Shown piece after piece: positions 42,045-53,453 of a DNA stretch of 64,000 nucleotides. Both the position numbers and the translations under genes were made by a program. Below the pieces are notes generated by a model. The model searched no databases. It saw only the letters and a list, made by a program, of their open reading frames with translations, and was not told the DNA's origin. The stretch covers positions 367,743 to 431,742 of the forward strand of contig LSRX01000174.1 of NCBI GenBank assembly GCA_001939145.1. Reading direction: 5' to 3'. Origin of the DNA: Symbiodinium microadriaticum. Taxonomy: Eukaryota > Sar > Dinophyceae > Suessiales > Symbiodiniaceae. Positions within the stretch are counted from its first letter, which is position 1; each line of letters starts with the position of its first letter.

Positions 42045-42796
42045 TCTTGCTATGTAGTAGGATGAGCAGGCATCTCCTCGAAGGTTTCTTACGTGGGCTC
42101 TGTGAGATTGAGAGGTCTGTGCTCAGGATGTCCGTAGAATGATTGCTTGACTCACTGGATTGCCTCGATGTCTACATTCCTGTGAGAGGGGCACCTACCT
42201 GTCCCAAATGGGCCTTGTGGGAATGATAGCCAAAGCTCTTGCCAACTGTTGACGGGTCTTAGGGTCTTTATTTTCCTTTCACACCCTTCCCTGTCGGGAA
42301 TCAGCCCCAAACCGTAAACCCTAAACCCTAAACCCTCGCGCCTTGGCCTTGTTTTTTGCAAGAAGCGACCGCAATCCAAGGATGGGCTCTCGAGGCCAAG
42401 AAGGCCTGCAACCTGCAAGCCTAGTATAGAAGCCTGAATAGTGCTATTGTGTAGGGGTTCTTGCTAGCAAATATACAACATACCCCGAAATGCTATAAGG
42501 CCCTAAAGCACTAAGCCCTAAACTCCCTAGACGCCGAACTTTTGCGGCCCTCTCAAGTCGGTTTCTCTAGCCGTGCATGCCGACCGATGCCTCAACCTCA
42601 ACGTTCTACCAATGGCCCGACGCCTTCAGTAGCGTTTAGGGATAAAGCAAGTAGTTCAACATAACTTAAACCATAATCCTCTTTCAAGCCGTTGTAAAAG
42701 GTCCGTTCGTTCAGAGTTCAAGATGTCACGAGACTTCTGGTTTAGCCCTGCCTCCGGGTTCAGGAATCAAGTTTAGGGTTTAGGGTTGCCTGGCAG

Positions 42797-42901
42797 GCCC
42801 TGGCAGAGTTACGTCCGGAGATGGCAGAATCACTCTTTATCGAGGCGAGGGTGCGGCCTGGGTTGCAAGAAGACGCTTTGGGGTCGCGTTTAGCGGCATA
42901 G
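42797..42901 (+). CDS. Exon candidate (ALAELRPEMAESLFIEARV)
   Basis: Starts directly after a TTTAGGG pair with TGCCTGGCAG|G, phase 0, 34 codons with acidic helical character to a TAG. An internal donor is possible near the end. 43017-43079 (LWEDTEVPASSSFREGIK) may be the following exon. Confidence 0.32.
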   Translation, partial: ALAELRPEMAESLFIEARVRPGLQEDALGSRLAA

Positions 42902-43434
42902 GGTGTAGGGCAGTACCCTAAACCCTATAAACTCTAAACCCTACCCCCCCCCCCCCCCCGTAATAACCAGTAGAGTGCTCGGGCTAGGGCTCCTTTCCAG
43001 AATACCCGTCTCCGAGGCTCTGGGAGGACACGGAGGTGCCAGCATCGTCCTCCTTTAGGGAGGGCATCAAGGCACGAGGACTGGGGTTTAGGTGTGAGTT
43101 TTTGTTCATGGTTTCCGGTTTGACCTGAAAGAGGGGAGATTGGATTATTGTTTTTGGCTGTTCATGAAGGCCTGTAGCGACTCGTGGCGTCTCTGTTTCA
43201 TGCGCTTTTCCCGTGCCACTCCGATGGCTGCTGCTATGTCACGACACATAGCATTCCTAGCAAGCTTGGCAGGAGTTGAGTTTGCTTTGTTCTAGTGCTT
43301 GGTTACCTGGTTGTCTGGCCTCCCACTCGAGGCCCTGAGGCACAAACTCGCTGCATGACAGGTGATGCTGGGCTGTGGGGTTGTCAATCTTGGCGAAGAT
43401 GTGTGGGTTGCGGCTTGTCGTTCTGTTGTTTTAG

Positions 43435-43739
43435 ATGCGAATGCCAGACAAGGCTTGTGATGCCGGTGATGCCATTCCTGAACCGTCAATTAGGAAATCA
43501 GGCTGCTCTACAGCGCATAATTTCCAAACACTATAGTGTCTAACATTACCGGCAAATCGCAAGCCCTATTCTGCTCTACACCCCGGCTGCCTGTGCCACG
43601 CGCTTTCCTGTGGCTTGCACAGGTCGCCGCCCGCAGTGATATTCGGCGGAGGACACCCTGTTTTGGGGGTTTTCAGGGTTCAGAGTGCGGGGGTGCGGGT
43701 ATCAAGGAATCAAGGGTGCTGTTTTTGAATGTGGCCTGA
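43435..43739 (+). CDS. Exon candidates 43435-43536 and 43623-43739
   Basis: 43435-43536 follows a very good acceptor (TTGTCGTTCTGTTGTTTTAG), MRMPDKACDAGDAIPEPS, stop TAG. 43623-43739 follows TTTCCTGTGGCTTGCACAG|G, AARSDIRRRTPCFGGFQG, stop TGA. Each could end a transcript, or internal GT sites could link them. Confidence 0.32.
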
Positions 43740-44642
43740 AGTGGCTGGGAGGGCTCGTTGCCGCATTTTTAAGTTAGCGCCGTTTTCAACGAGATCTATA
43801 TAGGGTTGAGGCTTTTCGTCATCGGAACACAGGTAGGTTCGATACACACAGGGTTCTAGAGATGCTCGGCCAGAGCAGAGAGACTCTGCACACTAATAGA
43901 AAGCAATACAGCTCGTCTAGCAATCGCTATCAAACTGTACTTGGTCACACATGACCCAGTGGTAGCCTTGCTGTTGTAGTGTGAGGTTTGCGGGTGCACT
44001 TGGCAGATATATGATGCGACTTTCTGTTTAGTTGATACACGACTTATTACCACCGTTGGAATGATGTCCGTGAGAATGGCACTCACGATGTTGACGGCGG
44101 TGGATGCTTATTATGGGTGCTGCTGTGGGCCATTCGGTGCTGGATAACAGTGGTGCCGCTGGTGAGGAAAGAAGATGAAGACCACGAAGAGCACAGCAGC
44201 AGTGACAGGTAAAAGCCTAGGAAGCATCTCTTGTTCAGCAACTAAGGCGGTGTTAATGGCCAAGGCGAAGATTCCAGTGAGCTGCTGATGATGGGTGGCT
44301 GCTATCGATACTAAGTACGGCTTTTCTGCAACAGTTTAATGTGTTTAATGTGTAGCACCTCCGGAGCCCAGCGCATCCCATCGCTTTGTTCACACAGTTT
44401 TGTAACCTTGATTTGTCGAAGACTCTTTCTTCCTCCTGCGACTAAGAGTTTAGGGTTTAGGGCTTTGAATGATACTCCCGGGCTTCACTCCTTCTTCCTT
44501 GCGCATTCAAGATGGCTCTGACTACTCTACCACGAGAGCGGCTTCAAGTGCTCATAGCTAACACACCTGTCAACCTGCAAGCCCTATAAAGGCTTAATTG
44601 CACTAGAACCTAGAGGGATTAGACACCAAATGCCCAATATTA

Positions 44643-44765
44643 CACAATATAGGGGCCTTGATATTTACCTATACCATTCTGGGGGTTCCTTATTATAACT
44701 ATAGTAGAACATACCCCAAAACCCGATTCTATTTATTCTAAGCCCATCAAGCCCCGACCTATTTT
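44643..44765. mobile_element. Hairpin element G, diverged copy
   Basis: ACAATATAGGGGCCTTGATA at the left and the shared interior GGGGGTTCCTTATTATAACT; the right end is eroded. Confidence 0.42.
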
Positions 44766-44769
44766 TCAG

Positions 44770-44877
44770 GACCTCCCGGCTCATTGGCTTCCTGGGTCTA
44801 GGTCGAACTCTGCCTGCAGGGCACACGGGCCACGTGCTACGCGGGGCCGCCCAGTGAGGTGGCAGACTTGTCTTGAG
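44770..44877 (+). CDS. 36-codon exon candidate, phase 0 at both ends
   Basis: Acceptor CTATTTTTCAG|G, DLPAHWLPGSRSNSACRA, Arg-rich middle, ending CTTGAG|GTTTGG. Directly downstream of an AATATAGGGGCC-type element. Confidence 0.36.
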
Positions 44878-45301
44878 GTTTGGTGCTGCGGACTTAAAAT
44901 CCCTAAACAAGACCCTAATCCCAAAACTTGAGCCATGCAGGATCTGCGGGTTGGCAAACTGACATAAGCTGACTTCGCTCAGCTAATAGCCGCAGTAAGC
45001 CTGGATAGCGCCGTAGTCTGTAAAATCAGGCTTGCTTTGGACCACAGTAGGTCCATACAACGCTACACAAGTCATAGACCCTAAACGCGAAACCCTAAAC
45101 TCCCTAAACCCTAAAAACTAAACCCGAAAGCCGGAAGAACCCCGGCCTTGCCTGGAGTCTGCGGAAGTACCGTGGGGCAGCTGGAGACTGGAATCCTCCG
45201 GTCGAGGAGTCGAAGCGACATAAAGTCTTGAACACAGGCTTTGGAATGAAGTAATGAAGTCTATTCGTGCTGACATGAAGTTTTCTTGCCTGTCATGACA
45301 G

Positions 45302-45918
45302 GGATTTTCTGCATGAGGCACAGGGGATCAAGTTTCTAAATAACCCGTGGAAGAAACATGTCTTTTTCGTGCTTGTAAGCGTTCTCCTGTTGTTGTCAGG
45401 GTTCCCAAGATGAGTTCCACAAGCCTTCAACCCCAGCCGCACATGCATACTTAGAGCCAAATGCAGACCACTTCGCACAGTTCGTCTGATTGTTTTCGCT
45501 ATTCCAGGTCCATCGACACATGTTCAGCTGAATGATTGTAGCTGACTTTTCAGAGGATGCTGGCGCAGCGGAGTGTTCACATATCACGGCACATCTCGGC
45601 CTGTGCTGTAGCTTATGTCTGCAAGGCACGGTCGGTTGCACATGAAGTTGCCATGATAACTGCCGCCATCATCACGATCCTGATGTTCTTGATTGTAATG
45701 TAATGTCGACGATGAGGCGAACAACACAAATCACGGCATTTAGGATTACGATGGTAATGGTTGTGCTACTGTAGGGCTCATGGAGTGGTAGCGGTGAAGA
45801 AGAGGTGATTGATGAAGAAGCGAAAAGATCAAGGTGTGACGATGATGTTATGAAAATCGCCAAGGAGCTTTTGGCAGTGATGACGATGGCGGTGGCGGCG
45901 ATGGCTATGATTCCGTAG
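45302..45918 (+). CDS. Compact four-exon candidate ending in membrane helices
   Basis: 45302-45374 (CATGACAG|G, FLHEAQGIKFLNNPWKKH, donor GTAAGC), 45400-45483 (DEFHKPSTPAAHAYLEPN), 45554-45694 (acceptor GACTTTTCAG, AQRSVHISRHISACAVAYV, helix AAIITILMFLI, donor GTAATG) and 45775-45918 (acceptor GTGCTACTGTAG, GSGEEEVIDEEAKRS, helix ELLAVMTMAVAAMAMIP, stop). All joints are phase 0; introns would be 25, 70 and 80 nt. The 25-nt intron is suspiciously short; a GA donor at 45315 would make it 85 nt. A minus-strand frame (45829-46242) overlaps the end and is an alternative. Confidence 0.35.
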
Positions 45919-46575
45919 CGATGACGATGATCCTTCGGTTGGCGCATCTGTTCTTGTTGTCACCAATGATCCGATGGCCTTGGCTAAGGTGTCCTGGCGC
46001 CCAACATGGTCGAAGTGCAGTGGGACGGCAGCGATGCCGTTTGCAGCCGGCATACCATCCGCGAAGCTGGGCTGCGCGATATTATAGTAGAAAGTTCGGT
46101 CTAGTTTAGTATTGCATTGCTTTGTCGTGACGCTTCTTGTCCTGTGCTGTTTGAGGGCAGCCTGATCTGGGCAAGCATCAGGCTTGTAAGGGCTTTGCCA
46201 TCGCCGGCGGTGCGTTGGACATGGATTGATCCTTCTCGTCAAGAAAGGTTTCAGAAAACCCTAAACCCTCGATCAACCCTGTAGTTTCATTTTGAGGCAG
46301 CAACGACTACTCGATGATCTCGATGCTTGAGCGACCAACCACAGTCCGAGACAGTAGGGGTTTGAATACGCAGTACTTAGTAAACTAGTAATAGTACCCC
46401 TTACAGTCCCTCTATACCCAAACCCCATAGATCCTGTGGCCCAATGGAGAGGCCGGTCTTGCACGTGTCTGCTGGGGATTGTGCTGCGGGGTGGCCACAT
46501 TCGAGTTTATAGGGTTTAAGGCTATTGAATGCAAGTATCGGTACTTTTGGTAAAGGGTTTAGGGTAAGCTGACAG

Positions 46576-46632
46576 AACGAAAAAATCGAAGCGATTCTAA
46601 AAGATGCACCGGAAGACAACAGTGCGAATGCG
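46576..46632 (+). CDS. Exon candidate (EKIEAILKDAPEDNSANA)
   Basis: 19 codons between GCTGACAG and GCG|GTCTGA, right after a TTTAGGG stretch. Acidic helix. The opposite strand is also open over this stretch (46401-46745), so strand is not certain. Confidence 0.23.
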
Positions 46633-46800
46633 GTCTGAGCCCAATGACTGGAGAGAAGGCCCAACGTAGGATTTCCGATCTTCCTGGCTCCTACGGTCGC
46701 TGGCACGCGAAGAGAAATCGGCACAACTTTACACAAAATCACCAACAGAAATCAACCAAGCAGAAGTCCTAGTTTCTAAACCCTCCCAGCTCCTGAAGCG

Positions 46801-46881
46801 ATGCGACTCGAGGACCTACAGCTGGAAGAGTCGTCGCCAAGACAGCTCAAGGCGCGGGGTGGGGCTCGGGGGAGCCTATGA
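46801..46881 (+). CDS. Small ORF, 26 aa (MRLEDLQLEESSPRQLKA)
   Basis: ATG-started frame with Glu/Leu then Arg/Gly-rich residues and a TGA stop. A longer alternative frame without ATG covers 46790-47030. Could be an exon (GAG|GACCTA) or chance. Confidence 0.22.
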   Translation: MRLEDLQLEESSPRQLKARGGARGSL

Positions 46882-47166
46882 TTCAGTCTTGGCTTTGCAA
46901 CTTCGGGGATTCGAGGTTTGCGGGTTAAATATAGGGTTCAGGGATGAGGTATGTAGAGAGGTTTACGGTCCAGGGTTTTTGCCGTGCAGCTGGTGCGTTG
47001 GAATCCATGGAAGCTGTAAAGTGTGATTCGCCAGATTTCTGGTCTAGCTTTGGGGGGCGGAGAGCTAGTTTGGGATTTCTTGTACTCTAGTGGTTGTGCA
47101 GTCAACTCAGATCCAGAAGCAGAGCAGCGAACGCACTTTCGGAGTAGGCTGCTGACTCCTATTTGT

Positions 47167-47256
47167 CCCTAGGGCTCCACTTGCCGAAATAGTGGGTTAC
47201 TAACCATATATTATGTACCCCAGTAACCTACCATTTAGGTAACTGGAGCCCTAGGG
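47167..47256. mobile_element. Hairpin element D, copy 2
   Basis: CCCTAGGGCTCCACTTGCC pairs with GTAACTGGAGCCCTAGGG; interior CCATATATTATGTACCCC. 90 bp. Confidence 0.68.
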
Positions 47257-47320
47257 TGTCCCATGCAAGTAAGACAACCCTGGTCCCTAGAACGCCAATG
47301 CCCTCCCGAAAGCTATTCAG

Positions 47321-47471
47321 AATCTAACGCTGTCGGTTCTATCCGTTGTTGACCGCATGCCTCGACTCGGAGGAACCTACCGTATTGTCGTTTAGCGAGG
47401 CCGCTGCGAGAGGCGAGCCCATGGACGCACAGCGCAGGCAGCTTGCTGTGACTTGGGTCAGTCAGCAATAG
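47321..47471 (+). CDS. Open island with two overlapping frames
   Basis: After AGCTATTCAG one frame reads NLTLSVLSVVDRMPRLGG. Another runs 47 codons to TAG with FSEAAARGEPMDAQRRQL. Both are repeat-free and plausible; only one can be real. Confidence 0.25.
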
Positions 47472-47734
47472 TGTCCCCTTATCAAGCAGCACCGAAGCCA
47501 GCTTCGGCTTGAGTTGTTCATAGCCTTTTCCTATTTTTTAGTGAGTCAACGTCTCAAGCATACCATACACTTCTCCGCGCTTTGAGGTCCAAGCGGCCGG
47601 ACGCCTTCGCTCTGTGGCACTGTTTTTCACGCGGATGCCCTTCTTTCAGCAGCCGCTTGGCGAACTCGGTCTAGTCGGCGAGGTTAAGGCTAGCCGGAAT
47701 CCGCAAAAGCCTGAGTCTGTCATCGTCGTGATGG

Positions 47735-47816
47735 TCGTGGTCGTGCTGGTGGTTGTAGTGGTTGTCGTCGTCGTCGAAGTAGAAGTAGTAGTTGTTGTTG
47801 TCGTCGTAGTAGCAGC

Positions 47817-47860
<44 letters not shown>

Positions 47861-48230
47861 GAGTAGGAGTAGGAGTAGGAGTAGGAGTAGTAGGAGTAGT
47901 AGGAGTAGTAGGAGTAGGAGTAGCAGCAGCAGCAGCAGGAGTAGCACTGGTGGTAGTGGCAAACTGGTAGTGGTAACCTGTTGTGGTATTGGGAGTGGTG
48001 GCAGTAGTGGCAGTGGTAGTTGTAGTGCTAACCCAGTAGTGGTATTGGCAGTGGTGGCGACAGTGGAAGTGGTACTGGTAACCTGGTAGTGGTAGTGGTA
48101 TGGTGGTGGCAGTATACTAGTATTCTTCTTCTTCTTCTTATTAGTAGTAGTAGTAGTAGAAGAAGTCGTGGTGGCGGTGGTGGTGGTGGTGGTGGTGGTG
48201 GTAGTAGTTTAGTGGTAGTACTACTAGTAA
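47735..48230 (+). repeat. GTA/GTG/GTC trinucleotide region
   Basis: Pure (GTA)n core at 47815-47860, then GGAGTA and GCAGTG hexamers, TTC, TAG and GGT blocks. Val-rich frames are decoded repeat. Confidence 0.92.
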
Positions 48231-48359
48231 AAGTCAAGATGAATCTAAATGCCAGCTGCAATACAGTAGCTTGTCTCATTCTGTCGGCACCATTCAATCA
48301 CTCTTCGGCCAAACGAGGGAAGGCATCTCGGTTGTGACGTCCCGAAAGCGTGAGAGTCC

Positions 48360-48647
48360 TTGAAATTACAGGCCTCCACAGGATCTTTGAGAAAACTGGT
48401 CTCAGAGAGCCACCGAGATCCTGCCAGGACCAGACAGAGACTCGATCAGGAAGCTCTGTGCGCCCCACTTTCCATGGTTGTTGGATCCTGTGTCCTTCAT
48501 GTCAATGTGAAGCCAAGACTGCCTTTCTTTGTACTTTTGTTCTTGGGCTGCTTCGCCCAAACTCGGCACAGAACTTCGACGCCTGAGCTCGACATGTTTA
48601 GTTCTGTGGATGCTGCTGTCGCGGCTGCGACCAAAACAACAAAGTAG
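48360..48647 (+). CDS. 95-aa ORF with a hydrophobic helix
   Basis: Basic Ser/Arg-rich first half, then PRLPFFVLLFLGCFAQ (helix or signal anchor) and an Ala-rich end (SSVDAAVAAATKTTK). Two other long frames (48350-48586, 48529-48999) overlap; the last includes HPCPTCQTRITAHL. Start not confirmed. Confidence 0.27.
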   Translation: MKLQASTGSLRKLVSESHRDPARTRQRLDQEALCAPLSMVVGSCVLHVNVKPRLPFFVLLFLGCFAQTRHRTSTPELDMFSSVDAAVAAATKTTK

Positions 48648-48649
48648 GA

Positions 48650-49530
48650 TCCATGCTGATTTCGGCCAATTGTCGCAATGTCCGGACTACAGTCCCCACG
48701 GCTGCAAGTGCGACATTGCTGCTAGAATACATGGTTTCATCTCCCCAAGACTATCAATACCTGTGCACCCGTGTCCGACTTGCCAGACGCGAATCACGGC
48801 TCATCTAAGGCATTTCCGCACCAAAGTAGTCGAACCGCTGATCAGAGGCTGGGTCTCTTTCTGTAAGCGGCCGCACAGGGTGCGTGCAAATCTCTCACGA
48901 ATCAGTATACATACCTATATACAAGTATATATGTGTGCAAACTTGGGCCCTGACTTTCTTTATGAGATCTCCAGGAAGGGCACTGGATTCTGGATATAGT
49001 GCTGGAGCACTTGGACCATCTGGGGGGTGTTTGCAGCTGGTATGTACCGGTGAACCTTAACCTTAATTCGGCAGCTCCTAGCCTGCTTCCTTATCTCAAA
49101 ATTTCCAACAAGCAGCCTAATTACACCCTACGGCCGCAATTGTTATCCAGTATGGTGAAAGATGGTGAATCCTCAGCGGGATAACTGTCGACATTTTCCA
49201 TAGGCATTATGTTATGTCATCCTTTCTTCTGCTATTGTTGATGAAGCCCCGCATGTTAACCCTCCATGTGCGAGGTCGATGGCTTCCTTTTCCAAGGCAT
49301 ACAGTAGGAATCCATTGTTACTAACTTGAATGTTCTGTTGCTGTATAACAGGCCCCGATGAGGCAGACATTGACTATTGACGTTGGGCTATAGTTGTCTC
49401 CACGATGATGGGAACCAACGGCCGAGTCACAATTGCGTGTGTTGCGACACCACAAGCTTAACTAGTTGCTGTTTGGTCGAGCTGATCACTTCAATAATCG
49501 TGGTCCCGAAAGCTCAACCCTGAACACTGT
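48650..49530. other. Unique sequence without a supported gene
   Basis: One 156-codon frame (48529-48999) and a 52-codon ATG frame (48651 on, MLISANCRNVRTTVPTAA) overlap in different frames; neither has clear borders. No heptamer tracts, unlike the rest. Confidence 0.4.
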
Positions 49531-49535
49531 TTTTT

Positions 49536-49600
49536 CTCTCACTCACACACACACTCTTTCTGTCTCGCTCTCTCTCTCTCTCTCTCTTTCTCTCTGTGTA
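49536..49600 (+). repeat. CA then CT microsatellite
   Basis: TCACACACACAC then TCTC run. Confidence 0.88.
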
Positions 49601-50689
49601 CACTTATGTACATTTACTTATATACATACCACATACACATATACTATATTCCGGATAGCTGAACCGGGTGAACCACAAGGTTGTCAAGACAAGGCCTGCA
49701 CACAGCAGCACACCCTGAAGCCTCACAAGAGGACACGACACCTTCTTGACTGGAGGTGCGTCACCGGCAGCTTTCATGCAAGTTAGTTTGAGGTTTGAAT
49801 AATTTTTTCGTTACGGTGATGAAGGATCGGGGCAGTTTTTGAAATTTCCTCTTTTCCGCAGGGAATGGCAGTAAGTACCCTGGCCGTTCTTGCACCACTC
49901 CGATGACGATTGCTTGTGCTTCGGTCGATACACCTTTTGTTCAACACGACAGTACTGTTTGTATTTCATGGTTCAGCTCAGCGCTTTTGCGATTGTACTT
50001 CATTCTTATCACAGTCCTGTCGTTCTCTCTGCTATGTTGTGGAATTCCTAGGGTAGCATCATTCCAGTTGCCGTTGCTGTCGTCCTCAACGGTCTGACCA
50101 TGTGAATTGATTGCAGGAGTGTGTGGTGTCGTGGGCACACTTACGGGTTGTTCATGTTGCTGATGTTTGATATTAATGGTTTGAAGATGAGGCTGTGTGT
50201 CCTGACGCCTGACACCAGTGCTCGTAGTCGCCATCGGAGATGTTACAGGGAAGTGTTTGTAAGGATTCACAGAAGACTTACTGCTACCATAACGTCATCT
50301 ACATCGTTAAACTCGTCAACCGTCAACATCAGCAGCAGCATCAGCAGTGGTTTCGTCAGCAGCATCGAATGTTGATCATCGTCACCATCATCCTGCTCAT
50401 CCCGCTTTTCGCATGACCGCCATCGTCCTCAACATGAGTTACCATCCTCATCATCAGCACCAAAAGCAACATTGTCATCAGCTTTCTCGCCCTTATCACC
50501 ACTGGCACCTTCATCCTTAGCCTCACTACCATTAGCAGCGGTGCAATCAGCACCGACATCAGTACCGGCATCACTGTCACTGCTGTCAACACCGTTATCG
50601 TCAGCATCAGCCTTTTCGCACGATTCCCCATGACTAGCGCACCACCGCCGCCACTACCACCAGTCTTCATCGTCGTCTTCGTCATCTCC

Positions 50690-50756
50690 ATCACCATTAC
50701 GCATCATCATCATCACCACCATCATCATCGTCATCGCCGTCATCACCATCATCCGC

Positions 50757-50787
<31 letters not shown>

Positions 50788-51147
50788 TCACCATCATCAT
50801 CATCATTATCATCATCATCATCCTCGTTGTCGTCGTCGTCGTCATCAGGGGCAGCTTCATCATTAACACTATCCTTAACCTCAGCATCACTGTCAGCATC
50901 ATCACCTTGATGGTTGTTACCATGATCAGCAGCATCGCCATCCGCATCAAACTCTGCATCATGTTCGTGCGCGTGGTTTTTAATTGTGCACCAGGGACTA
51001 CAACTGCAGCATCATTGTTTCTCGTGAGCATCACTGCATCACCACTGCTGTAGGGGCGTCATGGCGAGATCCCTCACCGCCATCATCGCCAGTATCAGAA
51101 TCAACCACTTCAAAGTCGTCCGCACCCAGAACAAACATCATCATCAT

Positions 51148-51189
<42 letters not shown>

Positions 51190-51190
51190 A
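50690..51190 (+). repeat. CAT/CGT trinucleotide regions
   Basis: Two dense blocks (about 50700-50850, 51136-51190) of CAT, with scattered CAT-like triplets from 50290 on. His/Met-rich frames are decoded repeat. Confidence 0.88.
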
Positions 51191-51275
51191 TGACAAGCAG
51201 TGTGATCTGCCGCAAAGAGCTCCATGATCAACACCACCATTGTCATCCAATATGCTTGATTCTCACTAGTCACTA

Positions 51276-51518
51276 GTGACCACTGAAAGTAGTTTAAAGA
51301 GGGGGAACCCGGAGGCTATTCGAAACCAGCGTCCGCGCGTGGTGAATCATCCTTCCGGATCGGTGTTCATTCTGCTGCAAAAGCTGGTCGTAGATCTCTG
51401 CCACAAATTGACAAAGAGCAGCTGCCACTTCAATGTCGGCAAGCATCACGCTCCACCCGTTGTCGTTGCACTTGTCATGATTACCCTTGGTGCCAGCAGG
51501 CTTACTTTACATGGGTGA
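51276..51518 (+). CDS. 80-aa ORF, possible membrane segment at the C-terminus
   Basis: ATG-started, not overlapping the nearby CAT repeat. Includes VFILLQKLVVDLCHKLTK and PPVVVALVMITLGASRL. Unknown. Could be a chance frame. Confidence 0.25.
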   Translation: MTTESSLKRGNPEAIRNQRPRVVNHPSGSVFILLQKLVVDLCHKLTKSSCHFNVGKHHAPPVVVALVMITLGASRLTLHG

Positions 51519-51696
51519 GGTCACTGGTTTCCTATAGGTAGTCAAAAAGACGTTTATTCCTGTCCATCGCCCAAACCCTAAACCCTGCTCAAGATTTGGC
51601 TCCCGAACCAGGCCAGGCCGCCAAAATCGCTGCACCTGGGGCATTCAAGTAATAGATCCTCCTGTAGCGTAGTTTGTTTGGGGCTCAGGGCTCCTG

Positions 51697-51728
51697 TGGA
51701 CATATATATATATACATACATACATACA

Positions 51729-51758
<30 letters not shown>
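51697..51758 (+). repeat. TA then CATA microsatellite
   Basis: About 11 CATA units. Confidence 0.92.
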
Positions 51759-51759
<1 letters not shown>

Positions 51760-51898
51760 GTTTTGGGTTCGGCTTTTTTTGTGGTTGGGCCGGGAGCTGG
51801 TTACTGATCAGAAGAAGGGGTCAACGGGGGAGCTGGCTATCGAATTTGGTCGTGATTCTGATTGGGGAATTCCTTCTTGGATGTAAGCTGGTCTTACT

Positions 51899-51991
51899 GT
51901 TGATGATATAATTAAATCCTGCATTACCTTAAGGACCCTAAACTATGGAAATTATGGTATATTCCTTATTAAGCAGGATTTACATCATCAA
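51899..51991. mobile_element. Hairpin element H, copy 2
   Basis: GTTGATGATATAATTAAATC pairs with AGCAGGATTTACATCATCAA; 93 bp, with the same internal ACCCTAAACTATGG block as copy 1. Confidence 0.72.
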
Positions 51992-52882
51992 CCGTGGTGC
52001 CTCTTCCTTAGTTGTGCCTGAAGTTCTGAAGGCCCAGCACCCTGTGCTCAACATGTGTGTTCACCATGGTTGTATACGTTATGCAGACTATCCTTGGCAC
52101 CGATGCTTCACTCTCGGCTCTGAGATATGTGTGCTTTCTGTTTCCTTCGAGAGCTTAGGAGTCGCGTGACCCAGTCTTTGGTCGCCGCAGCAGCCTGTGA
52201 CTTGACTCTCAGCCATCAGCTTGCTCCACTGAGAGAGCCGAACACATCTTCAACCTTCTTCAGTCAGAAATCTCGTCAAGTATCGTTAAGTTATAGAGCA
52301 ACGGTTGAAATATTGTAACTGGGATGTAAATATCTTGCTTAACTGACGGCTCACATCCCGAAGTCGCAGACCGTTTCCGAATGTGCAGAGAACTGTCAGA
52401 ACGTTGTTGAAACTTTGCGAAGCACGAATCTTTGTCTTTTGAATGTAGGATTAGGCCACGAAAGTTGTATGGGGTATGTACAAAGCCAGAATGGCTATTC
52501 CCAGTGTTCAATACAGACTTTGCACTGGGTAGCCATGCACTTGGAACACTGCAGGCTATACGGGTCTGGAGGGAACTGCGCTCGCTCAAGAAGTTAAGAA
52601 GCCACGTCGCCCTTTTTGAGTCCTCTAGTCCAAACCTCTAGAAATCACAAGGCGATACCCCCACTCCCAAACCCGACACGCGGCAGGCCTTGAGTCAAGA
52701 CACCAACTACTGGGATGAGCCCTGAAACTTGAGACTCGACCGTACCTTCGCTTTCCCCGAAGCACGCAAGTGCATAACTCCGAAACCCTAACAGCCGCTA
52801 ACAAGCCTCAGTCGAAGCATCTGGAGCCTTTAAGACATGCAAAAGAAATCCCAAGCCCGAAACGTCACAACAGTTTTCACAG

Positions 52883-53252
52883 TAGCGGGGTTATGCCGTC
52901 CAAGGTGTTCATAATTGATGGCATCAGGATTTTGTGTCGTAATGCTCTTCATACTGACCCGGTGTGCGAGATCCATGCAGCCGGTGCTTTTGAAAGTGTC
53001 ATCAAAATACTGTGCCCCAGGTGAAATCGCACGGCTGCGCACAGGCGACGAGTAGCTTGCAAGCACCATCAACGAGGCTGGGTGCTGGTAGAGCTTCTAG
53101 AAACAAGATGACTCTTGCAGTCCTTATGATTCAGTTGTCCACTTTTGTTTCCGTTCCATAGAACTCGGGCTCCGCTGCATGACGCGACAGGATGACAGCC
53201 TGAGCTTCGGACCAAGATCCAGCGAGCTGTCAGATCGTGCCATGTGTCTGAG
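52883..53252 (+). CDS. Two exon candidates with strong borders
   Basis: 52883-53020: acceptor CAACAGTTTTCACAG, 45 codons (GVMPSKVFIIDGIRILCRNA, VCEIHAAGAFESVIKIL), donor CAG|GTGAAA. 53162-53252: acceptor TTTTGTTTCCGTTCCATAG, 29 codons open in a single frame (CMTRQDDSLSFGPRSSEL), donor CTGAG|GTGAGTAC. These have among the best consensus splice sites in the window. The two are not directly in phase, so a small exon between them or another border is implied. A minus-strand frame overlaps the second. Confidence 0.45.
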
Positions 53253-53453
53253 GTGAGTACATCGCAGAAGAAGGTACCGGCAACAGAGCAGTGTGGTACA
53301 AGCTGCGTTCCATAATCGCGCAGACTCAAGTCCGGAACCAAAGATACTACGTACAGTGACAGTGTCTCTGTCTGTGTGTACGTGTGTGTCTGTCTCTGTC
53401 TCTTTACCTTCATCTTTCTCTGTCTCCCTGGAGCTAGTGATCTGACTATCTTT

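Noticed and set aside
44526-44560. tRNA-like CTCTACCACGAGAGCGG stretch
   Set aside because: No complete cloverleaf, no matching T-arm at the right distance.
45829-46242. 137-aa minus-strand ORF
   Set aside because: Overlaps plus-strand frames with plausible acceptors; ends in His/Arg strings from a CAT-like repeat. Not excluded, but not preferred.
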